Shown: positions 35,580-45,262, counted from the stretch's first letter. The stretch is 63,206 bases of DNA from an uncultured Pirellula sp. (GCA_903858115.1 CAIOHR010000131.1:1-63206), one strand, 5' to 3'. Notes: generated from the sequence alone by a model not told the origin. Program-made: numbers and translations.

Positions 35580-36695
35580 ATGCGTCAGAAATACAATCGA
35601 TCGACTCCAAGAAAACTTGTTGCGTTTACTCTTGTTGAATTGTTAGTCGTCATCGCGATCATCGGTATACTTGTTGGGCTGCTGTTACCGGCCGTTCAAG
35701 CTGCGAGAGAAGCTGCACGTCGATGCCAGTGCTCCAATAATATGGCCCAACTCGGTTTGGCCGTCCACCATTTTGAGTTCAATCGTGAGTATCTTCCGGC
35801 GGGCGTGACGCATGATAAAGGCCCCATTCGGAATGAGCCAATCGGACAGCACTTGAGTTGGACTGTAAGTTTGCTGCCGTATTTGGAACAGCATAATACG
35901 CATGAGAAGATCGATCAGAAGCTAGGGGCATACGCTATTGAGAACTTTGAAGCTGCGCATGCTCGGATTCCCATGTTTCAATGTCCATCCAATAGCTACT
36001 ATCCTAACCCTGAAGAGAATGGAACGTGCCATTATGCAGGATGCCATCACGATGTCGAAGCACCAATCGATTCAGACAATCATGGAATCCTATTTCTTAA
36101 TAGTCGTTTGCGATATAGCGAAATTCTCGATGGCGGCTCCAACACGATCCTGATTGGCGAGAAGCTAGTCGATGAAAAAGAGCTAGGTTGGCTTTCGGGA
36201 ACGAGAGCTACATTGCGCAATACTGGCTCGTTCAATCAACCTGCGCGAACACCTCGCGTTCGCATCAACGCGCCCAGCTACGAGGAAATGGGTATGGAGA
36301 TGGAATCTGGCATGGAAGACGCCATACCGGGAGATCCTGATGCAGTTCCTGCCGACGCAGTTCCCACTGAGGTTGTGCCTCCCGGCGCGGTCAATGCGGA
36401 CGCGGTTCCTACGGATGCAATTCCTACTGATGCAATCTCCCCTACCGTCATCACTCCGGAAGTTATTCCTCCCACCGCTGCGCCGCCAGCAGACGATACA
36501 TCTGTAGTGAAACCATCAGCAACGAAAATTTCTGAGTTGCTGCGCGTCGGTGGATTCGGCAGCTACCACACAGGCGGAGCGAATTTTGTTTTCGCCGACG
36601 GTTCCGTTCGGTTCCTTTCGTTGAACATCGATGTCGAACTCTACAAGAACCTCGGGCACCGCAAGGATGGCGAAATCACCAATATGGATTGGTAG
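35580..36695 (+). CDS. DUF1559 protein with prepilin N-terminus and DAxP repeat insert
   Basis: A 371-residue planctomycete-type protein. The cleavage and methylation motif is classic: [20 protein letters not shown] followed by PAVQAAREAARR. The C-terminal H-x9-DG motif of DUF1559 appears in HTGGANFVFADGSVRF. Residues ~240-300 carry an imperfect repeat of the type DAVP/DAIP/EVVPP, a flexible, acidic, Pro-rich insert not usual in DUF1559 proteins. As the last gene of the GspF/pseudopilin operon, it is the likely major structural subunit or substrate. DUF1559 proteins occur in tens to hundreds per planctomycete genome and their function is unproven. Confidence 0.88.
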   Translation: MRQKYNRSTPRKLVAFTLVELLVVIAIIGILVGLLLPAVQAAREAARRCQCSNNMAQLGLAVHHFEFNREYLPAGVTHDKGPIRNEPIGQHLSWTVSLLPYLEQHNTHEKIDQKLGAYAIENFEAAHARIPMFQCPSNSYYPNPEENGTCHYAGCHHDVEAPIDSDNHGILFLNSRLRYSEILDGGSNTILIGEKLVDEKELGWLSGTRATLRNTGSFNQPARTPRVRINAPSYEEMGMEMESGMEDAIPGDPDAVPADAVPTEVVPPGAVNADAVPTDAIPTDAISPTVITPEVIPPTAAPPADDTSVVKPSATKISELLRVGGFGSYHTGGANFVFADGSVRFLSLNIDVELYKNLGHRKDGEITNMDW

Positions 36696-37202
36696 GCCAT
36701 CGATCGCCTCATTCGGCCTTTAGCCTTCGATTTTTGCTGGCCGCATCACCCCAGATGGCGGGAATTTCCGAGATGGCGAGAAATAGGCATGCAAAGCCCT
36801 GAGGATGATTGACTTCCGTAGGTCTTTGCATCAGAATTTGGGGGTAAGCTCGACTGACCTCAGAACCCCTACCATTCCCCCACCGATCAACCAAGCGCGA
36901 TCAACCAACCGCATTGCGGGTTGTTGACATACGTGGATTTGCCGCGAGGCAAAGAACCCATCCCAACCCGAAGCGTAAGCGAGGGACGCATAACCCTTGC
37001 TCATGCTTTATCCGTGCTCATGCTTTTTCAAGCAACATTCCGATTGGTTCCTTACCGCAGCCATTCGAAATCAGCCATCACACTTTCCTAGCATGCCTTC
37101 GCTTGAACCAAGTCCGGCAAGGCAACTTAGGTTCGAAAGGTCTCGCGTCCCTTCGACCAGTTAACTTTGATTCGAACCTGATGACATGGAACCACACTTC
37201 GA
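36696..37202. other. 507-bp intergenic region with an NPKRKRG-type dispersed repeat
   Basis: No gene is supported. At 36957-36987 lies cccatcccaacccgaagcg with taagcgagggac following, a sequence widely dispersed in planctomycete genomes that yields spurious PNPKRKRGT peptides when translated. It is the only copy I see in this window. An ORF across it (36914-37318) is rejected. The rest shows no clear structure. Confidence 0.6.
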
Positions 37203-40148
37203 ATGTTTCTTCACAAGATAAGCAGCTTGGTCAGCCCATTTATCTTCTCATGCGTATGTCTTTGTTTGCATCTCTGTCCGTCGTTAATGGCTCAATCGTT
37301 GAGTACACGCATCGATGAGCTCGTGTCGACGCCTATTCCGTCGATCGTTGGGACTCCCGCGAGCGATGGTCTGCAACTGCGTAGGCTCTCACTCGATCTC
37401 CGATTGACGGTTCCCTCCGCCTCGGAGACCGAAGCGTTTCTTGCAGATACGCGACCGGATCGTTGGGAACAATGGGTCAAGCGGTTCATGGCGGACCCGT
37501 TGCATCGTGAACGATTGGTTGACTGGCTCGATAAAACATTGATGCAACGGCGCCCCCATCAGAATGTCGATCGCAATCAATGGATCGCATTTCTCCGCCG
37601 AACCGTCGACGAAGACAAAACGTTGGATCAATTGCTGCGCGAGATGGTTGGTAGCACGTGGTGGAACGGGTCGCAACGTCCTCAGCAGCGATTCTTTCTC
37701 GACCGAGCTGGCGATGCCCATGCGATTGCTCGCGACATCGGTCGCATTTTCTTTGGTCGAGATATGCAATGTGCTCAATGCCACGATCACCCGCAATGGG
37801 ATGATTATCTTCAAATCGATTATCACGGCCTGCTAGCTTATGTATCGCCCAGCAGTCTTCTGGAAGGGAAATACAAAGACGAAAAAGGTGCGGAACAGAA
37901 GCAGCAACTTTACGTTGAGAAAGCTTCGAACGATGCCCCTTTCGAGTCTGTCTTCGAAAAGGGAGTTCTCTTTCGTTCGGGGCCGCGTATTGTTGGCGGT
38001 ATGGAACAGTTCGATCCTTATCGAACACCTGATCAACGCTATCAACCGACTCCGCCCGCAGGAGCCCACGAAGGTGTTGCTTCGCCTCCTGCGATCAGTC
38101 GACGCGAAGCTTTGAGCAGCCAGCTCAACGCGTCGAACCGAGCGTTCTGTGAAAACTGGGCCAACCGACTCTGGGCGTTGATGATGGGGCGAGGTTTGGT
38201 GCATCCATTGGACATGCATCACGCAGAAAACCCACCATCGAATCCAGAACTTCTCCATTTGTTGACCCAACATTTGGTCGATGGTGGATTTCGTGTATCT
38301 GGGACGTTGGAACAAATCGCTCTATCGCAGACCTACCGACGTTCGGTCGAATCTCCGTTCGGATCCATTCGAGGCGAGGATGCGATCCTTCCGCCTCAGT
38401 CTGACGAGACGGTCGCAATCGCACGCGAGGTAAAAACCCTTTCCGCCACGTTGGAGTCGAATAGCAAGGCGCTGCTCGCAGATGTGGAGACGGCAAAGCA
38501 ACACATGAACGATGCCGAATCCGTATGGCTTGACAAGCAAAAAGTTCGTGTCGACATTCGAGCGGAGTTAGAGAAGAGCGAAGGTGGATTCAACGAACAC
38601 AAAAAGAAATTCGATGATGCCAACGCCAACCTCCAAAAAACCATGACAACCTTGGAAAACGAAACCAAGAAGGCTGCGTTGCTGGACGAGGCTGCTGGGA
38701 AGATCGAACAGGCCAAGTCGTTAACGACCGGAGACACCAACGATTTGCAACAAGCGTTAGCGACCGCGAAAACGCGGGCGGAGAACGCAAAGAAAGAGCT
38801 GCCTAACTTGGAGAAGTCTATTTCCGAGCAAACGGCAACTCGCAACACACACTCGAATAACTTGGAAGCGGAAAGAGTCAAACTGCTCGAGATTTCAAAC
38901 CGATTGGCACAATCCGAGACACAATTGGAGGCCAGCGATCGGCTCTATATCGGGGCTCGCAAGGTTTGGCGTGAAGCAACGGCAAGATATACGCACTTGA
39001 TGACGCAACAAAAAACGCTTCGCGATATTGAAAAGTGGATCGACACCTCCAAAGCTACTGAGGAAGCGGCAGACCGAGTGGCTGCTCAAGAATCGCAAAT
39101 CGCAAAACTGCAACGATCACTAGAAGACAAAACGAAGATCACATCGTCGTTTCAACAGTCACTCGCTGCATCTCGATCCCAGCAAGATCAATTATCAAAA
39201 CAACGTGCATTGCAACTCCAAGAGCAAGAGTCCATTCAAAAACAAATCGATCACTTGGCCGATACCGTCCGTTTATTGGAGAAGTCCGCTACTATCTTGG
39301 AGAACGGATTGGAAATCGAGCCCGTGAAGCGGTCGATCGCGAAGGGAATCCAGAATCGAAATGAACAGATGGTGAACGTCCAGGCTTCCATAGCAAATTT
39401 CGATGCGCAATTGGGAACACTATCTCGCAACCAAGTAAAGCTCGCGGAAGAAATCAGGTCCAGCGAACAAGAGCTGTTCGTTTCGACCAATAGTATGGCG
39501 ACGCTTCAAACGGAACTTCAACAGCTTCGCAACATGCTCACAGAATCGAGCGAACGGTGCAATGCCTCCCTGCAATCGGTTAGCCAAGCCTGCGAAGTTG
39601 CAAACTGGATCGGTGGTCAACGTGCGCTTTCTCCTGAGCAGTTGGGCTGGAGCATTCTTCAAGCAACGCATGTTTTGCCAAACTACATAGCTGCGGAGCT
39701 CGTAGAAATCGAGAAGCAAACCCCACCGTCCCCTGACGAAGATCCAACGACCAAGCAAGCTCGCATGGCGAAAGCAACGCGACAAGCGATCGATAAATTG
39801 CGACCCAATGTCGATGTTTTTGCGAATCTCTTTTCGTCAGGTGTTGGACAAACCGCCGACGAATTTTTCGCCACACCCGACCAAGCTTTGTTTATGGCCA
39901 ATGGTGGCTCCGTTTTCGCCTGGTGTGCTCCGAGCGGTCAAAACGTTGGCGGTCGCATGCTTGCGCAGTCAAATCCGGCGGCGGCATGCCAATTGGCTTA
40001 TCGAGCGTTGCTGTCACGCGATCCCGAACCGAAAGAAATAGAATTCGTTACCGAATGCCTGAACAATTCAGGTGACAAAAAGAGTACCATCCTTCAAGAG
40101 CTTGTATGGGCCATCGTGACTGGCTCGGAGTTTCGTATCTACCCTTGA
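37203..40148 (+). CDS. DUF1549/DUF1553 planctomycete protein with long coiled-coil insertion
   Basis: A 981-residue exported protein. Residues 1-31 form a signal peptide. Residues ~35-240 are DUF1549, containing a haem-like CAQCHDHPQWDDY. The first part of DUF1553 follows (NRLWALMMGRGLVHPLDMHH) to ~395. Residues ~410-795 are almost pure heptad coiled coil (KQHMNDAESVWLDKQKVRVD...EQTATRNTHSNNLEAER). Residues ~800-981 complete DUF1553 (NPAAACQLAYRALLSRDPEP). The coiled coil thus interrupts DUF1553, which is unusual. The next gene is the DUF1501 partner. In planctomycetes such pairs are exported and thought to act in degradation or surface processes, but no enzymatic role is proven. Confidence 0.9.
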   Translation: MFLHKISSLVSPFIFSCVCLCLHLCPSLMAQSLSTRIDELVSTPIPSIVGTPASDGLQLRRLSLDLRLTVPSASETEAFLADTRPDRWEQWVKRFMADPLHRERLVDWLDKTLMQRRPHQNVDRNQWIAFLRRTVDEDKTLDQLLREMVGSTWWNGSQRPQQRFFLDRAGDAHAIARDIGRIFFGRDMQCAQCHDHPQWDDYLQIDYHGLLAYVSPSSLLEGKYKDEKGAEQKQQLYVEKASNDAPFESVFEKGVLFRSGPRIVGGMEQFDPYRTPDQRYQPTPPAGAHEGVASPPAISRREALSSQLNASNRAFCENWANRLWALMMGRGLVHPLDMHHAENPPSNPELLHLLTQHLVDGGFRVSGTLEQIALSQTYRRSVESPFGSIRGEDAILPPQSDETVAIAREVKTLSATLESNSKALLADVETAKQHMNDAESVWLDKQKVRVDIRAELEKSEGGFNEHKKKFDDANANLQKTMTTLENETKKAALLDEAAGKIEQAKSLTTGDTNDLQQALATAKTRAENAKKELPNLEKSISEQTATRNTHSNNLEAERVKLLEISNRLAQSETQLEASDRLYIGARKVWREATARYTHLMTQQKTLRDIEKWIDTSKATEEAADRVAAQESQIAKLQRSLEDKTKITSSFQQSLAASRSQQDQLSKQRALQLQEQESIQKQIDHLADTVRLLEKSATILENGLEIEPVKRSIAKGIQNRNEQMVNVQASIANFDAQLGTLSRNQVKLAEEIRSSEQELFVSTNSMATLQTELQQLRNMLTESSERCNASLQSVSQACEVANWIGGQRALSPEQLGWSILQATHVLPNYIAAELVEIEKQTPPSPDEDPTTKQARMAKATRQAIDKLRPNVDVFANLFSSGVGQTADEFFATPDQALFMANGGSVFAWCAPSGQNVGGRMLAQSNPAAACQLAYRALLSRDPEPKEIEFVTECLNNSGDKKSTILQELVWAIVTGSEFRIYP

Positions 40149-40176
40149 GAGAGAAAGATCGCAGGAGCTTATATCC

Positions 40177-41496
40177 ATGAAACGAGCGCACTATGCATGC
40201 GGATCCATCGAACATTCGATGAGTCGACGTCATTTTCTTGGTCGCAGTGTTGCTGCCGTTAGCGCGGGTGCCGCTGTCGCCGGTGCGGGTACGACAATGG
40301 TCGGCGGCTTGGGTACGTTGGCGACGGGGTTGGCTTCCGAACAGCTTCGATCTCAAGACATGCGCGTTGTTGTCTTCAATATGCATGGTGGATTGAGTCA
40401 ACTAGAAAGCTGGGATCCAAAGCCTGGAACAAAAACGGGAGGACCATGCCGAGCGATACCAACCTCCGTTCCAGGAGTGCACATCAGCGAGTTGCTGCCG
40501 CACACCGCAAAGCAAATGCATCATCTCTGCTTGCTACGCGGAGTGAACACAGCCGAGGACGATCACGGCAAAGGTACCTATATGATGTTGACCGGGCGTC
40601 GCCAGACTGGGGCTGACTATCCACAGATCGGATCGATCGCTACCAAGATGCTCCATGACGACAATCGTGGTTTACCTGGTCATATCGTAGTAACTCCGGG
40701 TGGCGGTGGTGGTCGAGGTAACGAATCCGCTTATCTCGGACCCAAGTTCAACAGCATCTCGTTGGGAGGCGACAAACCACCCACCAACTCCAGTCGTCCC
40801 GACAAGATCTCAGAAGAATCGGAAGCGAGACGACATGACTTTCGTCGTAAGATCAATGAGCAATTCTTAAACAAGCGTAGAACTGCAATCACCGATGCCT
40901 ACACACATAGTTACGAGCAAGCGTTAAAGCTTATGGAGAAAAGAGATGTGTTTGACATCTCGAAAGAACCGGCGTCGGAAGTAGAACGTTATGGCAAACA
41001 TGATCTAGGTCGTCAATGTTTGATGGCCCGACGCCTTTTAGAGAGTGGCGTTTCCTTTGTCCAAGTGACCCACAGCAATTACGACACTCACAACGATAAC
41101 TTCAACTTCCATATCGAACAGATGGGAGAATTCGACCGTGCTTTCTCAACCTTTATCGCAGATATCGTCGATCGCGGTATGCTCGAGAAAACACTCGTGG
41201 TGGTATTGAGCGAGTTTGGTAGAACGCCGAACATCAATCTTTACTACGGTAGGGATCATTGGTCCAAAGCATGGTCTATTGTCATGGCGGGCGGCAAAGT
41301 GGCGCGAGGTGCAGTCTTCGGTGCTACCAACGCCGAAGGAACCGAAGTCATCGATGGCAAAGTAGATCATGGGGATTTGTTCCACACGTATTTGCAAGCA
41401 GTTGGCGTGGACTCATCGCAATCGATCGTCGCCGACGGTCGAGAACTACCGATCGCTGATCCCGCCGCAAAACCTATTTGGAAGGTCCTCACTTAA
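40177..41496 (+). CDS. Tat-exported DUF1501 family protein
   Basis: A 439-residue protein of the alkaline-phosphatase-like superfamily (sulfatase-like fold). The signal MSRRHFLGRSVAAVSAG is a twin-arginine type, so it is exported folded. The fold core shows VVFNMHGGLSQLESWDPKP near the start and VVVLSEFGRTPNINLYYGRD with HWSKAWSIVMAGG near residue 350, matching metal-site blocks of the superfamily. It lies 28 bp after the DUF1549/1553 gene, as it usually does in planctomycetes. Catalytic activity is not known for any member. Confidence 0.93.
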   Translation: MKRAHYACGSIEHSMSRRHFLGRSVAAVSAGAAVAGAGTTMVGGLGTLATGLASEQLRSQDMRVVVFNMHGGLSQLESWDPKPGTKTGGPCRAIPTSVPGVHISELLPHTAKQMHHLCLLRGVNTAEDDHGKGTYMMLTGRRQTGADYPQIGSIATKMLHDDNRGLPGHIVVTPGGGGGRGNESAYLGPKFNSISLGGDKPPTNSSRPDKISEESEARRHDFRRKINEQFLNKRRTAITDAYTHSYEQALKLMEKRDVFDISKEPASEVERYGKHDLGRQCLMARRLLESGVSFVQVTHSNYDTHNDNFNFHIEQMGEFDRAFSTFIADIVDRGMLEKTLVVVLSEFGRTPNINLYYGRDHWSKAWSIVMAGGKVARGAVFGATNAEGTEVIDGKVDHGDLFHTYLQAVGVDSSQSIVADGRELPIADPAAKPIWKVLT

Positions 41497-41528
41497 AGAT
41501 TCACTGGCCACTGTTTGCCTAAAAAATC

Positions 41529-42518
41529 ATGTTGGACATCACCAAAACCAAAGTTGTTTACCAGTGGAAACAAGACAGTCCGCTGATTGCATGTCGCATT
41601 TCACCCACTGGGAAAGAAGCGGTCTCGACGTCAGAAGACTCAGCGATCGTTAGTTGGAAGATTGAAAACGGTGAGAAAGCTCCGATGATCGGCCACGAGA
41701 GTTGGGTGCACGCTATCGCGTACACCCCCGATGGAAATCAGCTTGTATCGGGCGGTTGTGAGGGCCGACTGATATGGTGGGATATGACCGCAGCTTCACC
41801 TTCGATCCTTCGGAAGGTCGATGCTCATGAAGGTTGGATTCGAGCTGTCGAGATATCGCCTGATGGCAAGCGATTGGTCTCTGTCGGCAACGACCGGTGT
41901 ATCCGAGTTTGGGACCTTGCCACTGGTAACAAAATTACCGAGATTTTGAACGCGCACGACAGGCATATTTACGCCGCGCACTTTCATCCATCACTGCCAC
42001 TTTTGATGACCGGGGACTTGCTCGGCAAGATTCATGTCTGGAATTTGGATACTTTTCAACGGGATCGAGTAATCGAAGCCACTCCGCTTTATTCCGAGAA
42101 TAAAGGACAACAAGCGGAGTTCGGAGGCGTTCGCACGTTGGCCTATCATGCAGCTAGAAACGAATTGATCGCCGGCGGAACTCACAAAGCCAGCAACCCA
42201 TTCGGCGCTGTTCACGAGCCGCTGATACTTCGCATCGGTTGGGACGATGGCTCCCTAAGAAAATCCCACGCTTGTGAGGGGATCCCAGGAGGCATGATCT
42301 GGCGAGTCCAATGGTTGCCTGACGGAACCGCAGTCGGTGTTTCGGGGGGATCGACCGGCGGTCTTTTGCTATTCTTCCATGATGCACTAGAGAAAGAGAT
42401 CCATCGATTCAAGCTTCCCTCGCTCGCCCGGGATATGGATCTTCATGCAACGAGCGGTTTGATTGCGACGGCGCATTTTGATCGACATCTAAGGTTTACA
42501 AGCATCGCAGCCACGTGA
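41529..42518 (+). CDS. WD40 repeat beta-propeller protein
   Basis: A 329-residue protein with no signal peptide. Several WD units are evident: GHESWVHAIAYTPDGNQLVS, DAHEGWIRAVEISPDGKRLV with RCIRVWDLATGN, and AHDRHIYAAHFHPSLPLLMT with KIHVWNL. The protein is long enough for one seven-bladed propeller, probably a scaffold. It follows the DUF1501 gene by 32 bp, and this DUF1549/1553-DUF1501-WD40 order recurs in planctomycetes. Because it has no export signal, it would be cytoplasmic unlike its two partners. Confidence 0.9.
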   Translation: MLDITKTKVVYQWKQDSPLIACRISPTGKEAVSTSEDSAIVSWKIENGEKAPMIGHESWVHAIAYTPDGNQLVSGGCEGRLIWWDMTAASPSILRKVDAHEGWIRAVEISPDGKRLVSVGNDRCIRVWDLATGNKITEILNAHDRHIYAAHFHPSLPLLMTGDLLGKIHVWNLDTFQRDRVIEATPLYSENKGQQAEFGGVRTLAYHAARNELIAGGTHKASNPFGAVHEPLILRIGWDDGSLRKSHACEGIPGGMIWRVQWLPDGTAVGVSGGSTGGLLLFFHDALEKEIHRFKLPSLARDMDLHATSGLIATAHFDRHLRFTSIAAT

Positions 42519-42542
42519 ATAGCAAATGATGTCGGCTTCGAT

Positions 42543-42572
42543 ATGTGGGATAGGCTTCCAGCGTGTCAAATC
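42543..42572. repeat. Dispersed single copy of the 33-bp repeat (inverted)
   Basis: atgtgggataggcttccagc continuing gtgtcaaatc is the reverse complement of the unit tandemly repeated at 17981-18079, with about four differences. It lies between the convergent WD40 and AsmA-like genes. Confidence 0.75.
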
Positions 42573-42677
42573 TTAAATACATTACAACCGTCGTCCCAAA
42601 CGTGCATTCGTCCGGGACAATGGTCACAAAGGTCCCAGACTAAGGTTTATCTTCACGCATTGCGTGCTTCGACAATT

Positions 42678-44108
42678 TTACTTGCGTATTGCTTTTCGGA
42701 GTGCATCCAACAAAGGACGGCGATTCGCTGTCTCATCTTCCGGCGGCTGTTTGTCGTCGATCGGTTTAGTGGCTGACTCTTCTTTGGCCTTTTGGCGTTT
42801 CTCACGAATGGACCGGATCAAATCTGCGGCGGCAGCGATCGCATCATCCGCCTGTCCTTCGGCGACTCCGCCGAGCGTGTTGAGAACCGCGGTGGTTATC
42901 GGAGCTTCGCCTTCGAGTTGCCCCGCCATCATCGCCAACAACAATCCTGAGTCCTTGCGCATGAGGTTCCAATCGACGACCGGGGCATCCAACGTGCCAC
43001 CAACGGGAACTCGAAGTTTTGGGACACCTAACTCCTGGACCGCTGCGCGCCGTGCGAATTGCTCGACGGGGACCGGGACCAACATCACTAAGTCGAGCGA
43101 ACGATCGACGATGCCGACAGAACCCGAACTCGAAAATTGCAATCGTTCGTCCACTTTGGGAAGGCCTGCCTCTAAGCCTGAATGCGTGATGCGTTGGTTC
43201 TCCATCCCGACATCCATCTGGGTTCCATTCACAAAGACCAATTCGAACGAAGCAGGTTTATTGCGCAATCGAGAGATAAGCTCGATTGCTTCGACAATGA
43301 GTGGTTCCGTTGGTCCGGCCCTTACTTCATGCAATACAATTCTAGACTTACCTCTGGAGTCGATGGGGTGTTCCAGCGGCACAACGATTTCCGACGACTC
43401 CAACGATACGCGACCATCGAACCAAGCCGACTTGGCCAACAACGGAACGGCATACCCCAGTCCCAAACGGACCAATTCCGGAGTGATGATAACGTGATCA
43501 AGCACTTTCGCGGGTGCGATCGTCAACGTGGGCTCTTGATCCACGGCGCGGTATTGCACCGATAGATCAAACGGAGGCACAACCACCAACGGGGCAGTGC
43601 CATTATCTTCATTGACTTCGACCGAGGCACGCACAACAACGACATCGATGTCTAGTTTGGGCTTTTCTTGTTTCGAGTTAGACTTTGAATCTTCACTCGT
43701 TCGTCGTATCGAATCCACTATACGTTCGAGATTGGTGGAGTTATCCAATAACGCGATGTCGACCTTCGGTTCAACGATCTCGATTCGCCCAAGTTTGCGA
43801 CCACTCATCACGTAGGACAATAGCCCCCGGTCGGTCTTGATGGAGGAGATCGTAAGTAGCGGCTTGACGGAACGGCCTTTCCCTGAGTCATTAGGCTCTG
43901 AGACAGAGATTCCTTTAAGCTCGAGAGGGCTTAACCAACGAAGCTGCACTTCGGCGATATCTAGATAGAGTTTGTCTTTTGCGAACGATTGAATCAATGG
44001 ATCATAAATCCATTTGCTTCCGAGCATCGTTGGCAATATGAGGACGATCAAGAGACCGGCCAAGAGGAAGCAACACAGAACCAGCCAACGTCGCTTGAGA
44101 AGTTTCAT
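42678..44108 (-). CDS. AsmA/TamB-like membrane-anchored protein
   Basis: A 476-residue protein with an N-terminal membrane helix (VLCCFLLAGLLIVLILPTML) and a long periplasmic part. IAEVQLRWLSPLELKGISVS and GRIEIVEPKVDIALLDNST are typical AsmA-type repeats built of beta strands. AsmA-like proteins bridge inner and outer membranes and move lipids. The final ~50 residues are charged and low-complexity. It starts directly after the map stop, so the two are cotranscribed. Homology to AsmA is recognised by pattern only, and no enzyme motif is seen. Confidence 0.65.
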   Translation of the reverse strand: MKLLKRRWLVLCCFLLAGLLIVLILPTMLGSKWIYDPLIQSFAKDKLYLDIAEVQLRWLSPLELKGISVSEPNDSGKGRSVKPLLTISSIKTDRGLLSYVMSGRKLGRIEIVEPKVDIALLDNSTNLERIVDSIRRTSEDSKSNSKQEKPKLDIDVVVVRASVEVNEDNGTAPLVVVPPFDLSVQYRAVDQEPTLTIAPAKVLDHVIITPELVRLGLGYAVPLLAKSAWFDGRVSLESSEIVVPLEHPIDSRGKSRIVLHEVRAGPTEPLIVEAIELISRLRNKPASFELVFVNGTQMDVGMENQRITHSGLEAGLPKVDERLQFSSSGSVGIVDRSLDLVMLVPVPVEQFARRAAVQELGVPKLRVPVGGTLDAPVVDWNLMRKDSGLLLAMMAGQLEGEAPITTAVLNTLGGVAEGQADDAIAAAADLIRSIREKRQKAKEESATKPIDDKQPPEDETANRRPLLDALRKAIRK

Positions 44109-44906
44109 TTAGAATCGGTGACCGCGAGCCGGGCCGTTGGGGCATTGGGTAAGGATCTCAGGACCATCTTCACGCATCAAGACCGTATGTTCGAACTGCG
44201 CCGAAAGTTTGCCGTCACGAGTTCGAACGGTCCAACCATCTTTGGAATCCAATTTCGTGAAACGTGTGCCGACGTTGATCATCGGCTCGACGGTAAAACA
44301 CATACCAGGCAGCAATCGCTCTTGGCGACTTTGACGATCAGCGACGTGCGGAATGTTGGGGTACTGGTGAAATCGTTTACCCAGACCGTGCCCGACATAT
44401 TCTCGAACAACCGAGAAACCGCGTGCGGTTGCCTCGGCAACCACATTGTCGCCGATAACGCTAACGGTGCAACCGGGTTCTAGTGCTGCGATGGCTCGAT
44501 GCATCGCATCAAAAGCGCATTGGGTGACGGCCCGCGCATGTTCCGAAACGTCGCCGATCATAAATGTTTCCGATTGGTCACCGTGCCAACCGTCAACAAT
44601 GGACGTGATATCCACATTGATGATGTCGCCGTTTTGCAAAACGTAGGGACAGGGTATGCCGTGGCAGATAACTTCGTTGACGCTCGTACAGCAGCTTTTG
44701 GAATAGCCGTGGTAGCCGAGCGTTGCCGGCTGATGTTTATGGCGAAGGGTGTATTCGTGAACCAGCTGGTCGATTTCCAGGGTGGATATTCCAGCCACAA
44801 TATGCGGACGCAGATAGTCCATCAATTGGGAATTGAACCGACCTGCACGCCGCATTCCATCGCGTTGGGATTCCGTAAGCTGCAATTTTCGGTGGTTTTG
44901 AAGCAT
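44109..44906 (-). CDS. map: Methionine aminopeptidase (type I)
   Basis: A 265-residue metalloenzyme that removes the initiator methionine. All five metal ligands are in place: INVDITSIVDGWHGDQSETF (two Asp), GHGLGKRFHQYPNIPH (His), CFTVEPMI (Glu) and AQFEHTVLM (Glu). The N-terminal region includes EVICHGIPCPYVLQNGD. The start is taken at 44906 (MLQNHRKL), and 44942 is an alternative. The AsmA-like gene follows with no gap. Essential housekeeping enzyme. Confidence 0.96.
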   Translation of the reverse strand: MLQNHRKLQLTESQRDGMRRAGRFNSQLMDYLRPHIVAGISTLEIDQLVHEYTLRHKHQPATLGYHGYSKSCCTSVNEVICHGIPCPYVLQNGDIINVDITSIVDGWHGDQSETFMIGDVSEHARAVTQCAFDAMHRAIAALEPGCTVSVIGDNVVAEATARGFSVVREYVGHGLGKRFHQYPNIPHVADRQSRQERLLPGMCFTVEPMINVGTRFTKLDSKDGWTVRTRDGKLSAQFEHTVLMREDGPEILTQCPNGPARGHRF

Positions 44907-45143
44907 TTCCAAAGAGTTCTTGCCTACCTGCCTGAAAGTCAATTTCTAATTTTTAGAATTCTGTCGAACCAGTGTATCCTTCGCAATGTCTTTGTTCAAC
45001 GAAGTCCGCTGGCAAAAACTAACGCTCAAGAAAGAGGCCAAAGGAGCAAAAATATTGCAAATGGCCTAGCGAATCGAAATCAGGTCGTGTAAATATTGTT
45101 TCTCGCAGCGTCGGCTGTCCTCAGGACGGCCATCGTTGCGAAT

Positions 45144-45218
45144 CGGGGTGTAGCGCAGTCTGGCTAGCGCATCTGGTTTGGGACCAGAGGGTCGTAGGTT
45201 CGAATCCTATCACCCCGA
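45144..45218 (+). tRNA. tRNA-Pro (anticodon TGG)
   Basis: A canonical 75-nt cloverleaf. The acceptor stem CGGGGTG/CACCCCG pairs perfectly with discriminator A. The anticodon stem TCTGG/CCAGA encloses TTTGGGA, giving anticodon TGG. The T-arm GTAGGTTCGAATCCTAT is standard. CCA is not encoded. Three 14-bp direct repeats begin 4 nt after its end. Confidence 0.96.
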
Positions 45219-45221
45219 CTG

Positions 45222-45262
45222 TTTTTATCGAAGACTTTTTATCGAAGACTTTTTATCGAAGA
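45222..45262. repeat. Three 14-bp direct repeats just 3' of tRNA-Pro
   Basis: tttttatcgaagac occurs at 45222-45235 and 45236-45249, and a near-copy ending in gag lies at 45250-45262. The T5 tracts could end the tRNA transcript, although no stem precedes them except the tRNA itself. Confidence 0.75.

Noticed and set aside
36914..37318. 134-codon ORF containing PNPKRKRGT
   Set aside because: The peptide derives from a dispersed planctomycete repeat that produces spurious hypothetical proteins; it lacks a ribosome-binding site and overlaps the signal peptide region of the DUF1549 gene.
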